Assembly (NCBI GenBank): GCA_023055355.1
Contig: JALJCS010000012.1
Span: 11,754,501 to 11,818,500, forward strand
DNA: 64,000 bases
Reading direction: 5' to 3'
Source: Agelaius tricolor
Lineage: Eukaryota > Chordata > Aves > Passeriformes > Icteridae
The notes beneath the pieces are model-generated. The model worked only from the letters and a program-made list of their open reading frames with translations. It was not told where the DNA came from and searched no databases. The translations under genes and the position numbers were made by a program. Every line of letters begins with the position of its first letter. Position 1 is the first letter of the stretch. Of this stretch, positions 46,901-58,900 are shown piece by piece.

Positions 46901-49900
46901 GTGAAAGGTGGGGAGTGGAAGCCATTTCCAGTATGGTTAAAGTCTGTCAAAAGAGAAGTGTGCCTACAATGAAAAGACTTATTTCTTCTGGCAATGTAGA
47001 TCAATTACTAATAGCTGCACTTAAAACCAGGGAAAGCAATTTGAATAAACCTTCCCAAGGTGGTGCAGTCCAATCCAGTAGTGGCATTGTTACATACTAG
47101 GCATACCTTGTAGCAGATACACTTGGTAGAAATTTATTCTTTATTTGAGAGGGCTCTAAAGCAATACCCTCAGTAGCTTTAGCAGTTCATGTACAAATGC
47201 TGCATGGGAGTGCTCTTGACATCTGAACAAAGTTGCTCAGGCAGTGGGTGCTCCTTGCTCTTTAGTTCCATCTCCAGCCTGTTTCCAGTCATGGATAATT
47301 ACACAGGTAAACAGCAGAGCACTTCTTCACACAGGGAAAAAATACAAGTCCTAAACTGCACCACTTTGCTCACTGCCTTAGTGGGATACATAAGGTGAGA
47401 TGTTGTTACCTCAACTGTTAGTGCCTCAGAAACCTTATTTCCTGCTTTTTTTAAATCTGCAGCCTCATTTCTAGTAGTCACAACTCAACTAACAAAGGTG
47501 GGACTTCGTGTTAAGTGCCTGTAGGAAGTACACAGCCCAAAAAAGAGAGTTGTTACTCTGGCTGCCGTTCTATGAGTTGATGCTTGTCCCAGGCAGTGGA
47601 GTCTTTCTGCTCACCCAGCAACCTCAGTCCCCCTTTGCACTTGAGCTGTTCTGGCTGGAGCCCTTTGCTACATAGTTCTACTTGTTCAATTGATGCAAAC
47701 TCCCTACATAGTTCTACTTGTTCAATTGATGCAAACTCCCTACATAGTTCTACTTGTTCAATTGATGCAAACTCTTCTGCCAGACAAAGCCTGCACTTTA
47801 GTACCCCGAACCAGCTCAGGGAGAGCACATGGGAAAGCACCTGGGTCAAAATGCAGAAATGGGCAGGAATGTATAATTAGGATTGTGTCCTTGGGATGTC
47901 CTCTTAAGCTGGTGCAAGTGTCATGTTTTAGACATTGTCAGTTATGATAGTCAAGCAACAGAAAAGTGTGTTACAAAAATAATGTAAGATACACAGAATC
48001 TTTTTCTCTAGGAGGTCAATATGCCTTAGCTTCTGCTGATTTTGGTGGCAGGCATACCTGGGGATCACACCAGTATTTAAAATGCATATTACAAAAATAC
48101 ATTTATTTGCTAAAACATGGTGAAACTAGCAAACCTAGAAGACACTACTTTTATGAAATTTGGGCACTTGAAGAATGGCTGAATTCACACAATCCTCTTC
48201 AAAAGAAAATCCACCAATAAAGCTTTGATGTGCACATCATCAGTTCAGCAGTTCCAAGCATTTTATGTGCCTGTTCAATGCAAATAGAAAGTTACTGTTT
48301 TTCAAAGCTGAGATGGTCCAACATTTTTTGTCAAGTTAAAGTTTCTTTAGTTTATCTGGTTTACACTTAGGATTCTTCCAACTGCTCCTTTAGTCCTACT
48401 GGTAAGCATTATAGTACAAACTACTGTTAGTGTGTAGAAGTCAAGAATGATCTGAAAAAATGTCCAGGCTAAGGTCAAACTAACATTGTACAGGAAATAA
48501 TTCACCTACTTGGACATGTTAGAACAGGACTGGCTTCTAGAGCAGTTGTCTGTCTGTCTAGACTGGCTGTCTAGAGCAGCTCCTGGGATCATAGTGAATC
48601 TTGATTGTAGTACATTTACTCAGTGAATCAATAAGAGACCTGGATCTGTTTTCCCTGTACAGTAGTAACTGAAGCCATTGTCCTTGGAAGAGCCATCATG
48701 ACAATGTAGAAGTAACCTAGAAATTCTAGTAATTCTAGAAACCAGTGATGACCCTTCTTTTTCCCTACTCTTGCTGTGTAAGAAAATGTTTGAAGACTCC
48801 CAAGGTTAAAATGGGGAGATAATAAAAAATACGTAATTAGGCAAATGCTGGCTTTTCAAATATTGTGCAAAACATTTAAATCTGTTTCCTTTATTGGTCA
48901 CTTACTGCAATTAGAAACCACCACTATGCAATTCATACTCTTAACTGTAGATTTGTGTAGCAAAATTATGTAATAAGTAACAGACAGAATAAACATTTAA
49001 AATTAATACATGTACTGGTAAGTAAATTAAAGTAGATTTTAAAAAAATACATATACTAGTAGGAATACCTCTGAGACAAGTTTTACAGAGGCTGAGACAG
49101 CTGAATGTAACCCATGTATGAAGAGTACATTACTTGCCTTAATGATTTTTGAGTAAAAAAAAAATCAATGCCTTTCCTATGATTAAAACTCTATACAGGT
49201 ACCAGGTTGCTGGTTTGCTACTAGGGAAGTACTCAGTAAACAGTGTCATGACACAGAGTTTTTTGCAAATGTAAGGAAACCCTGTTCCCTGGAGGTAAAT
49301 TAATTTGGGCTTAAAATGAAAAAGGAATTTTACTTTGATTCTCAACACATGGGAGCAATTAAGTAACTTCAACATTGCAACACTATTAAAAGACATGGGT
49401 TCTGCTCCTTTCCTCTTTTTTACACTGCTCATAAATCACATACTGATAAATAATGTTGAGTTGAATGAACCTGTGAGGAACAAATCAAGGTTTCTTTCAA
49501 TTTCTCTTTTTGTTGTGAATGCCATTTTATAAAGACTTCAGGTGCGATTTCAAAATTGACCAAAAATAAAACAGGAAATCTTAGTTTTAAAACCCACAGG
49601 ACAAGAGAACCAGGAAAGCACAAGTAAGTGTTAATAAACATAAGCACATCTGATGTAGTAAGAAATGTTAAGCCATTTAAAATGTACTACTTTTATTGAT
49701 TGTAACTGAATTCTAATTTATATATAGCAGTAGAGAAGTTAGGGCAAGAGTTTTATTCCCTTTCCTCAAAAACAAAGGTCTGTACACATTAATTGGGTAA
49801 CACTTCCTTTACAGATAAATCCCTCCAGAAATTGAGAAAATGCTGGGCTAAGCTGAAGCTGCAGTGCAGCAAGAAGGACACACTGACAGTAACTATAGGA

Positions 49901-52900
49901 AGTGACAGCAGATTGTGGCAGCTCTAGTCCAGTGATGGACTGAAGGAGTTCTAGTCTTGTGTCTAAGCACGACCTGTTCAAACTGGGCAGGTAAAAGCTC
50001 CTGCCTGGGACACCTGCCCTGAAGCCTTTGGACTTGCTTTATTTAGAGAAGCTTAGTTCTCAGGTGGCACCTGCTGGCTCCTGAGGGATTACACCCAACC
50101 ACTTCAAGGTGCTCTTTTTTCTTTCCTTTTCCTCAGCTTGGGAAGAGCTGCCTTCTTCCAGTTTGCTCCTCCATACATTCAGTTACTCAAAATTAATACT
50201 AACATAAAAATTTGTTCTTGGTGTCAACTTAGTTATTTAAGAAATAATTTCTTCATAATGCAGCTCACACATCACACTGTTACAAATCAGTGTGCATTAA
50301 GTCAACAGGACAACTAACATAAACCTTCCAAAATTAACAGCAAAAGAACTGGTTCATGTACCAACCCTACTAAGTCCCACAAACCCTGAAATTTACATAT
50401 GTAAGTTAATATAATTAAATTTGCTTCAGTTAAGTAAGGTTATGGATTTGATCAGGAACAATATTTAGCTTACCTGTGATGTAGCCTTCCAAAGCTTTTG
50501 GCACCAGTGATTTTGCAGTTCTCAGGTCCTCAGCTGAGCATTTGCCTGCTTCGAGCCCAAAGGACATTCCCATTCTCTTCAGCACCTCGCTGTCATCATG
50601 AATCTCAAAAGTATTATCGAAATTAAAGAGGTATTCAAATCTGCATGTAAAAAATTAAAAGTGAGATGGTTCTGAAAAGAGCACAGCTGTGCTCTCCTTG
50701 CCTGTTCTTTCCTGGTGGTTTTGCCATCTACTAAGGTAAAAGCATCTGGAGTCCTGGTTTTCTGTAAGGGGTCCTTAAGGAAAGAGAAGTGCAAGAAATG
50801 CTTTCTCTTTTCTGTGACTGGCATGCCTACAGGTTTAAAATGGCACATTCTCAATTAAAGTAACTTCACCAGTGCAGGAACAAAGTTTAAAATTTTCTAC
50901 CTCATTAAGTAGATTCAAAGGGATGAGGGAGGCCTTAATTAAACATGAGCCTTCACTTGCACTAAAGCCAATAAGGTCACCTGAAGCCCTGTCACCAAAA
51001 TAACTATTTTATTTTTCTGCTTTTACATTTCACTTTCTGTTCTAATGTGCAACACTCCTCCTGTGAACTGACCTATTTACTTTGGGATAATTTTGCTTCT
51101 TGGATGCAGCTAGAAAAGCAGTCTGTTCAGAATCTTGTGTGTTCACAACCCACTGTTTCTGCTGCAGAACTCTCAAAATGTTTTTAACTGCATATAAAAG
51201 TGGAAATTGAGATATAAACTTCAGACAGCTTTAAGAAATGCAGGGGAATTTAGGCTGGCCTTACACTGTCATCAGACTTATTAAAAGCCCAGACAGTTCT
51301 GGTCTGTTAAATAAGGCTTAGTTCCCAGTACCTCCTTTCCTGCTGACAAAACCTTTATCCTTGGAAAAGCAACTCACTGTGAGATACAGTCTTTAAAAGA
51401 TAACTCACTGGTGGGTCTTCCATTATCTCTCCAAGCTCATGTCAATTTTCTTGCTAGGTTGTTTGCTAATACTTATTTTCTTATACCTGAACCAGGAAAC
51501 TTGGAATCTTTACAGCTCTTGAGTTTACACACAGAATTTTGAATTGGTAATCTAATGTTTTGTGCTGGGTGTAATTATCAGTTACACACAGCATTTTTCT
51601 GTGACTCATATCATATTACCTGTTAAACCTGTTGTTTATGTACCTTTATTTATTTCAGCATAATCACATTAAGAAGGAAAATAAGATGTGTCATTTTCAC
51701 TTCAACCAGTACAATTACATTGCTGCTGCCTAAACTGGCACAGCTCGATGTCATACTAAGCTACTCCAGCAAGCTCTAATTACTGACTCATAACTGAATT
51801 GCAATGAATGGCACAGGATCAAAAGCTGCATTTATTGATAGCTCTGCAATTCTTCTCCCATGTGCTGTGCCCAAATACTGGATATTAGAAAGGAAGGCAA
51901 CTTAATTTTCCTTTCCCAGTAAGTTTCCAAACTGAGAAATTTACAGTCTTCAGTATTTCTCCAGTTTAGTTTCTAGCAGCCTGCAGTCACTGATACAAAA
52001 AATCCCTAGACTTCTATTTTGCTGTTAACAGCTTTTGAGGATTTTCTTTCAGGCACTTGACATGATCCCCTTCTGAACTTATGTAAACTTTTAGCATGAA
52101 CAAAATCCAATACTACTTGCACAGAGTGTTAAAAAAAAACTTTTTATCATCACCTGGTTTCTTCTCTTAATGTCTCTCAATTTAACAAGCAACTGTGTGC
52201 AGCTGTTCTCTATACATGTTCCCATATCACTCATGACTTTTGAGACACCTGGGAATCCAGTGTCCTCTCCTTCCTAGGCCAAAGAGCCCATCTGCTCCTT
52301 CTGTCAAAGCCCTTCCACAGCCTCAGTCCTTCTTGCTGCCCTCCTGTGTCCCTCTTGGTTATGCCATGCTTTTCCCAAGAACATCAGAGTGTAGTATTCC
52401 AGATATAAAGCACTAGATGCATCTAGCTTTACACTGTTTTTCCTTGCTGTTTTTCCAAGTAATTCCCAGCATGATTTCAGCTGGTACTGAGAAATCAACT
52501 TTTGCTCTCACAGGAATTATCCAGTGGGCTACCATGTTATTATTCAGTACTACAAGCCAGGTGCAGAGGCTATTAATCTGTGTATACAAAATTTGGGTTC
52601 ACTTCCAGTCCTTTTCCCATGATAAGTGCAAATTTGATCACCAGTGATTTTAATCTGGATTTTCTGCTGCTACAGGCAATTCTTTCTGTAAGGGTACAAG
52701 AGGCCACTTCCTACACATTCTTGCTAATATACAGCATTGTATCTCCAGTGCTGTACAAAATCTGCATTTCCCCTTAGAGATGTTCTAATTTTCCAAGTTT
52801 CTGATACATCTATTGTGTCTGAATAAAAACAAGGTATTAAAAACAAGGTATTCTGGCTACTTTTTCCTTCTTTTTCCTAGGACCAACAGCATTTATACAG

Positions 52901-55900
52901 AAGTACCATACACACTAAATACATTTTTCCTGTTTAAATGGGACTTACTTATTCAGGTGCCTCATCTTTAAAATTAGTTCTTAACTACTTCCTTTTTACC
53001 TGAAGACTTTGCTTTTCCTGCTCCAACTTCAGAAATGCCATTCCCAGCATGCTGCTTGGCACCCATCTACCTTCTCAAACCCTAAACAAAACTTGCCCAA
53101 AAACTTCTCTCTTTACTTTTAAAATTTATTTGTGAGACATTTTGCTCTGTTTTGGCTGTTCTTGTGTAGGAAAACACTTAAGAGGACACACACCTATTTT
53201 CCTTCTGATACTGTATCACCCTTATATGTACAACATTTCCAAGCAATTACTTTCCTGTAGAAGTTCCTCTGTAAATACAATTTTGAGTAGCTAATGCTGT
53301 GAGCTTGGCTCTTCATTGGACTTACTAACACCAGTACTTTATATAACTGTTATCTGGAGAAGAAAGGAAAATGGAAGCCCCTTAAAAAGTGGCTTTCAGT
53401 CTGGAACCAAGTGCAGAGCAAGCCCTCCAGCTGACCAGTGATGGAAATACTCTCCAATTAACTACAGACTGGGAATTCTCCAAACCACCTTTGCTAACTG
53501 CCTTATTTAGCAGATCAGTGTAACAGTGGTTAAAACAGAGCACTTTCTGGCACTGTTTACCTATTACTGCTGCCACTAATTAGTTGCACAAATAATAACC
53601 CCAGTGGAAAGCTGGCTTAATTTGGGTTGTACACTTAATGACCTCCAGGTGACACACTCCCACAGCTGAGTTATATAAATTGAAGTATCAACAACAATAA
53701 TTTTGGTGTGCTCACTTTTAGTAGGAGTGTTTTCACACAGCTGGAGAGCACAGAAACGTGTTACACTGCTCTGGATCCCAAATGCCAGATTAATCTCTGA
53801 CAACTCAAAGCAGCAGTTCTGAAGTTTCACTATGAAATTGTTCAACTCTTTAACAACTTCACACCTAAATGTAGAGTCCTGTTTAAAAGAGCAGGAAGAC
53901 CTTTACAGTGAGACCACAGAATAAGGGTATAATTATGCTAAATCAAAAATGATCCTAAAGTTCCCCACTTGCTGAACTGCAGTGCTCTTGAGAGTATTCC
54001 ACAAGATTTGTGATAGAATATATTGAACTTCATTGAATTTTCTACAAAAAAATCAGCTTTTAATTGCTGTTTTGCATGTTGGTGCATGGGTTACTAGAGT
54101 CTATTTTTGCTGTGTAATTGACTTGAAGTTCAGTACAGGATTTGCATACCACAGAGAGAAATCTGTAATCTACAGTATTAGAGCAAAGCCAGCTATTTCC
54201 AGCTAATAAACTGATTGTGAGCCGATTACCAGTTAAGGTAACAGCACCTCAAACTTCAGCCATATTTTCACAGGATGAAAAGCACAAACACCCACAATTA
54301 TGTAAACTGGAAGATTTTCAGATTAATGTGAATGCAACTGTAGCACTTTGCTCACAAAGACAGTATTACAAATTTCTGTATCTTTTCCTTCAAAGAACTT
54401 TTTGCTGTTAAAAAACACTTTCAAAGTTGTTATCACCTGGAATATGTCACTTTTGTGTCACATGGGTAACCTTGTGTTTCTGACTGTGTACATTTTTATG
54501 GCATACTAAGAGTAAGAATTCACCTGGCTGCTTTAAAAGGTAGTGCTGTCCTAGTAAATAGTTCCATTCAGTTATTTCTTCTGTGCAGGGAATGCTCTTT
54601 GGAATGTCAGCCTGAAGTGCCTTTTACAACAGTGAAAGTCAGCCTGTTTTAACTAGAGATTGTAAGGCAGTGTTAATAAACTCATCCATATTATTACTGC
54701 AGTTGCATTGAATATTGAAAAAACAACAAGCAACCCCCTGAAGTGACAGCAGTGAATGTAAATACATTACTTCTAGTAAACTAGAAGAATTTCCCTCACT
54801 TGTTTGAGAAAAAATCCAGTCAACAAAGAAAATAAAATAAGAAAAATTAATTTCATAAACACTCACTTATCACTTGATATGCTGCAGTCTATAATTGTTC
54901 TTTTGCTAGTGTTGACTATTAAGAAAGGCAGCTGTATTGTGGAGGTCAAAGATGGAGGGCCTTGATTTTGCTGTTCATTTTGCTGATTTCTTTGTACCAA
55001 GTTTTTAAATGCTATTTGCTGTAAAACAAAAGAAAGAAAAAAATGATCACTGACAATAAAAGAGCAGACATCAGTGTTTCCAGGAAATGAAACCTCACAG
55101 GTCTTATTTACCAGCTCTCAATACCTTCAGTAATTTTTTGTCAAAAAGTGTGGCCTTACTTTCTCTTGGCACTAGTGAAGTTCAGCAGGAGCAGAAGTTA
55201 AACCCAATTTTGGCACACATTTACTATTGACTCTGTTTCCCCTCACACTCCCTGGAGAAGAAACAAGAAAGCAGCAGTAAGGCATGCTGGAGAATGCTTC
55301 CCCAATGCCTTTGAAAGGGCTCCAGAGTCAGAGGTCTGCTCTGGTACTTTTTATGTGTAATTGCCTCAGGGTAGGATAGCTACCCTGAAACAAAAGTTCC
55401 CCCACTTCCCATATCTGTATTTTTATTCTCTTTCCCTTCTCATCCATCACCTTCTTCTCTCTCTCAAAAGAATTCTCTCTCCTCTGGAATTAAGCAGATG
55501 CTGTTTGTGACACCACTCTCAGCCTGCTGGTTTCTTGTATCTGACTGCACCTGTATGAAAATGTGTGGGTTTAGGAAATATTATTTGAGGGACTAGAAGT
55601 CAGTGAACTTACCCACCTGAGGCACTGCTTATTCCATTTAAGGGGAAAAAGATGGATAGCCACAATCCCAAAGGACTGGTAAACCCTTTGGCAACCAACA
55701 CAATCAGGGCAGTAACAACAGATGTGGACAGTAAGGGAATCAACTCTGTCAATATTTGGACTAAAAGTTAAGAGAGCCTGAGTTGCCTTATTTTCACTGG
55801 TGTAATTTCATGTTACTGTTGGAGGAACTGCTGAGATACTGGGTCAGACAGATAGAATCCCAATTGTACCCTAAGTAGAGAAACAGCTTTTGGTGACTAA

Positions 55901-58900
55901 CAAAAAAGCATCAGATATTTGAAAGTTTCAGTGAATATCAATTACATGAAAATTGCCTTAGTGTAGTTGAACCAGCAAAAAAATGTAGCCTTACTGCTTG
56001 CAATCTCATAAAATTGTTTGATTACATTTAAATTACTAAAAGTCTGCACAGACTAGAATATTAAGGAATGCTCATAACTGTATTTATAAAATGTTACTTT
56101 ATAAACAAGATGCATTTGAAATATATTTCAGCAATTAAACCTAAAAGTCATCTTAAAGGTATGTGACAGAAAGTAAAGGTGTTGGATTTGCCAGCCTTCT
56201 ACTCTTAAGATCCAGAAATGTCCATATTCCTCAAAACAACTCTGCACACATTTACACAAGTTGTTGTGAACTTCATAGCTTAGATCAAAGAGAAAATTTG
56301 AAGAATGACTCAGGGTAGCACTGGGGGAACTTAAGAGTGAACAAAGGGGACTTGTGACTTGTTCCCATTCCCACTGAGGTTGGCAAAGCTTCAGCAGAAC
56401 ACTTAGGAAAGCTTGTGGCACACAGATTGAGCGTGCTGGTTTACAGCAGGCAAAACTGAACCACAGAGTATGAGCAAGAGGTCCCCCAGCAGAATCCAGA
56501 AAGGTCACAGGGGCCAAACTTTTCTCCTTAGTATGTCACAGATGTTAGTTAAATCTAGAAAGAACTTCAGAAGGGCTAACATGTTAGATTTACACTCGAT
56601 ATTTTCATTTAAGGGGAAAAAAATTAAAATTAAATGTACCTGCAGTAGCAGTTCTTGCAGTTGGGCTCGCTTCTGTTTTATCCTTTCAATCCGCTTCTGC
56701 TTTTCTATCTTAAAAGATAAATGTAAATGCATCAAGATACTTAATTACCTTGTCCATTCCCTCGTGCCAAACTGAACAGGCTTTCTTTCTAAATGGGGGC
56801 AAATTTCATGGGCATAAGAGTTTCACCATTAAACAGATCTGGCCAACTGTAATGTCTTTCTTTGTCAACAGTTTTAACTCCAGTAAAAATTTAATTATTA
56901 CATAAGACTTTTATGTCCCCCCCATTCTGCCTCTTCTGTCTTGCACTGAGTGCAAATTGGCACCAGATCAAACACTTGCTCAAGAGGATGCTTTGGGTTT
57001 TTTTCCCTTCTGCCTGCCACTCTTTTGAATTGTGCAAGTCCCACTGTTCTCCTAGCTGCAAGCCACTAGACACAAATATATGGAGGCTGGGCTTATGATC
57101 ACCTATATCCTACCAGTGACCTCCACGTTTTGTTTGAGACCTGACTAAACTGACAAGACTGCAGCAACAAAAACGGCCTGAGGTAACATTTTCTGTGGGA
57201 GCAGAGCTCTTCAGCAGTTCATTTACTGCTGGTTGATGTGGCCAAGCTGCTGCACCTGGGACATGCAGGGCTGGGACAGGGCAGAGCTCACCCTGCAGGT
57301 ACAGCAGGGTCTGGAAGTGACCTCTGGGCAATGCTGAAGAATTGCACAACAGTCATTGGGGCTGAAAGGGCTTTTTGCTCATCCTCCTCTTTGGTGCCAT
57401 CGCTGTATCACTGGCTCTCAAAATACTAAACTCTTAAACTACCTTTTCATTCAAGTCTGAAACTAAATAATGTGGTGTTTTAAAGCTTAGCTGGCCCAAA
57501 CTCCTCTCTATCTTATTTACAAGGTTGCTTTGTGGTGGTTCCCTCCTCACACATTTTAATGTTTAAATGCATCTTTCAGTTGGCTTTCTGTGCAGTGACT
57601 CTTAAAACCAGTAAGCAGTACAGCTCTCATTCAGGCATGGTTTCTATGTAACAAGCTCTTTTGCAGTGATTTTTGTACTGGTAATCTTATTACGGATTTA
57701 CATTGTAAAAACAGTTGCTGCTTTATACAGCCTTAAAAGCAAGATTAATTCTGATTTTCACACCATGAAAATGCAGTTTTGTTTTACATTCTTTTCTATT
57801 ATGTCAGAGGAAGCAACATTTTTTAAAAAATATGCCTAGTTTCCATTTTGTGCATGCGTAATTAGAGCCCAAAACAGTGAATTGCATATGATTATTGTAG
57901 ATGAGACAATGAAATTCAAGTTCCATATTTGTAACAATAACCTATGCTGGAGACAATGCATTCACATGAATGCATGCAAAATGTAGATTTATCCAGAATG
58001 TAAAAAAACATCCTGGAGCATAATGATTGAACACATGCATTCTCCTTGGATGGATGTATTTTTCAAGTCACTGTAATGGAAAAGGACAGTAAAAGCTTTT
58101 CTCTTACCACATCTAGAAAGACAATTGATGTAAATGACCCTGCACAAAAGAACTGTTCTGTACTGCAGAGGCACCACCCACCTTTTAAGATACCTAATGT
58201 CCAAGTGTCACAAATGGAGATGTATTTGCAGACAGCCATTACAGCAGGCTGCAGTAAATACAGTGATTTGTGCTTCTTATTTATAGCACATTTGGCCCGA
58301 AGGACAGGCAACATTTGTGCATATAAATTCTGGCATCCCTGCAAAAAACACTGTAACTCTTAGCCTGCTGAAAAAATAATGGAAATAACTGATAAGTAAA
58401 ACTTCTTCTTGCTTTCTCTGGCAGATCATAACAGTATCTGACATTCCAGCATGAATTTTTTTCAATTTAATTCCCTTTGAATTATATTTCCAAGTACAGA
58501 CATTAATACCGAATTGGTCTCATTTTAAATGGAAACCATTTTGTGAGCATAACTGAACCATAAATTCTTTTGACTTTCTTCTGGTTAATTCAAGGTACTA
58601 CAGACTTTAATCTTAAAAATAATCCCTGATTTAATCAATGACCATTTTTCTAAGTTAATCAGCTTGGCTTTTTAAGAAAACTAAATATAATATATATTTA
58701 TATATATATAATATATATTTATATATATAATATATATAGTATATAGTATACTAAATGAAACTGAACTAAGCATACACAAACATATTATTTCAGTTTATTC
58801 CAATATCAGAATTTGTATTTCCATAGTGCACAAGCATCAAAACCAATCAGGTTCAAATTAAGAAAAAAAAAATCCCTCTTCTAAAGAAGAGCAAGTCAAT

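Larger units (their letters stand above)
50641..54866 (-). other. TFDP2: TFDP2 intron with possible CR1 fragment
   Basis: A 4.2 kb intron. Contains a possible diverged CR1 fragment (about 52250-52510) and a 14-bp tandem duplication (52825-52852). No exon recognised. Confidence 0.8.

Noticed and set aside
47584..47880. Repeat-containing 98-codon open frames across the 36-bp minisatellite
   Set aside because: The repeated peptides follow from a repeat period divisible by three. The region is intronic to TFDP2 and has no coding signature.
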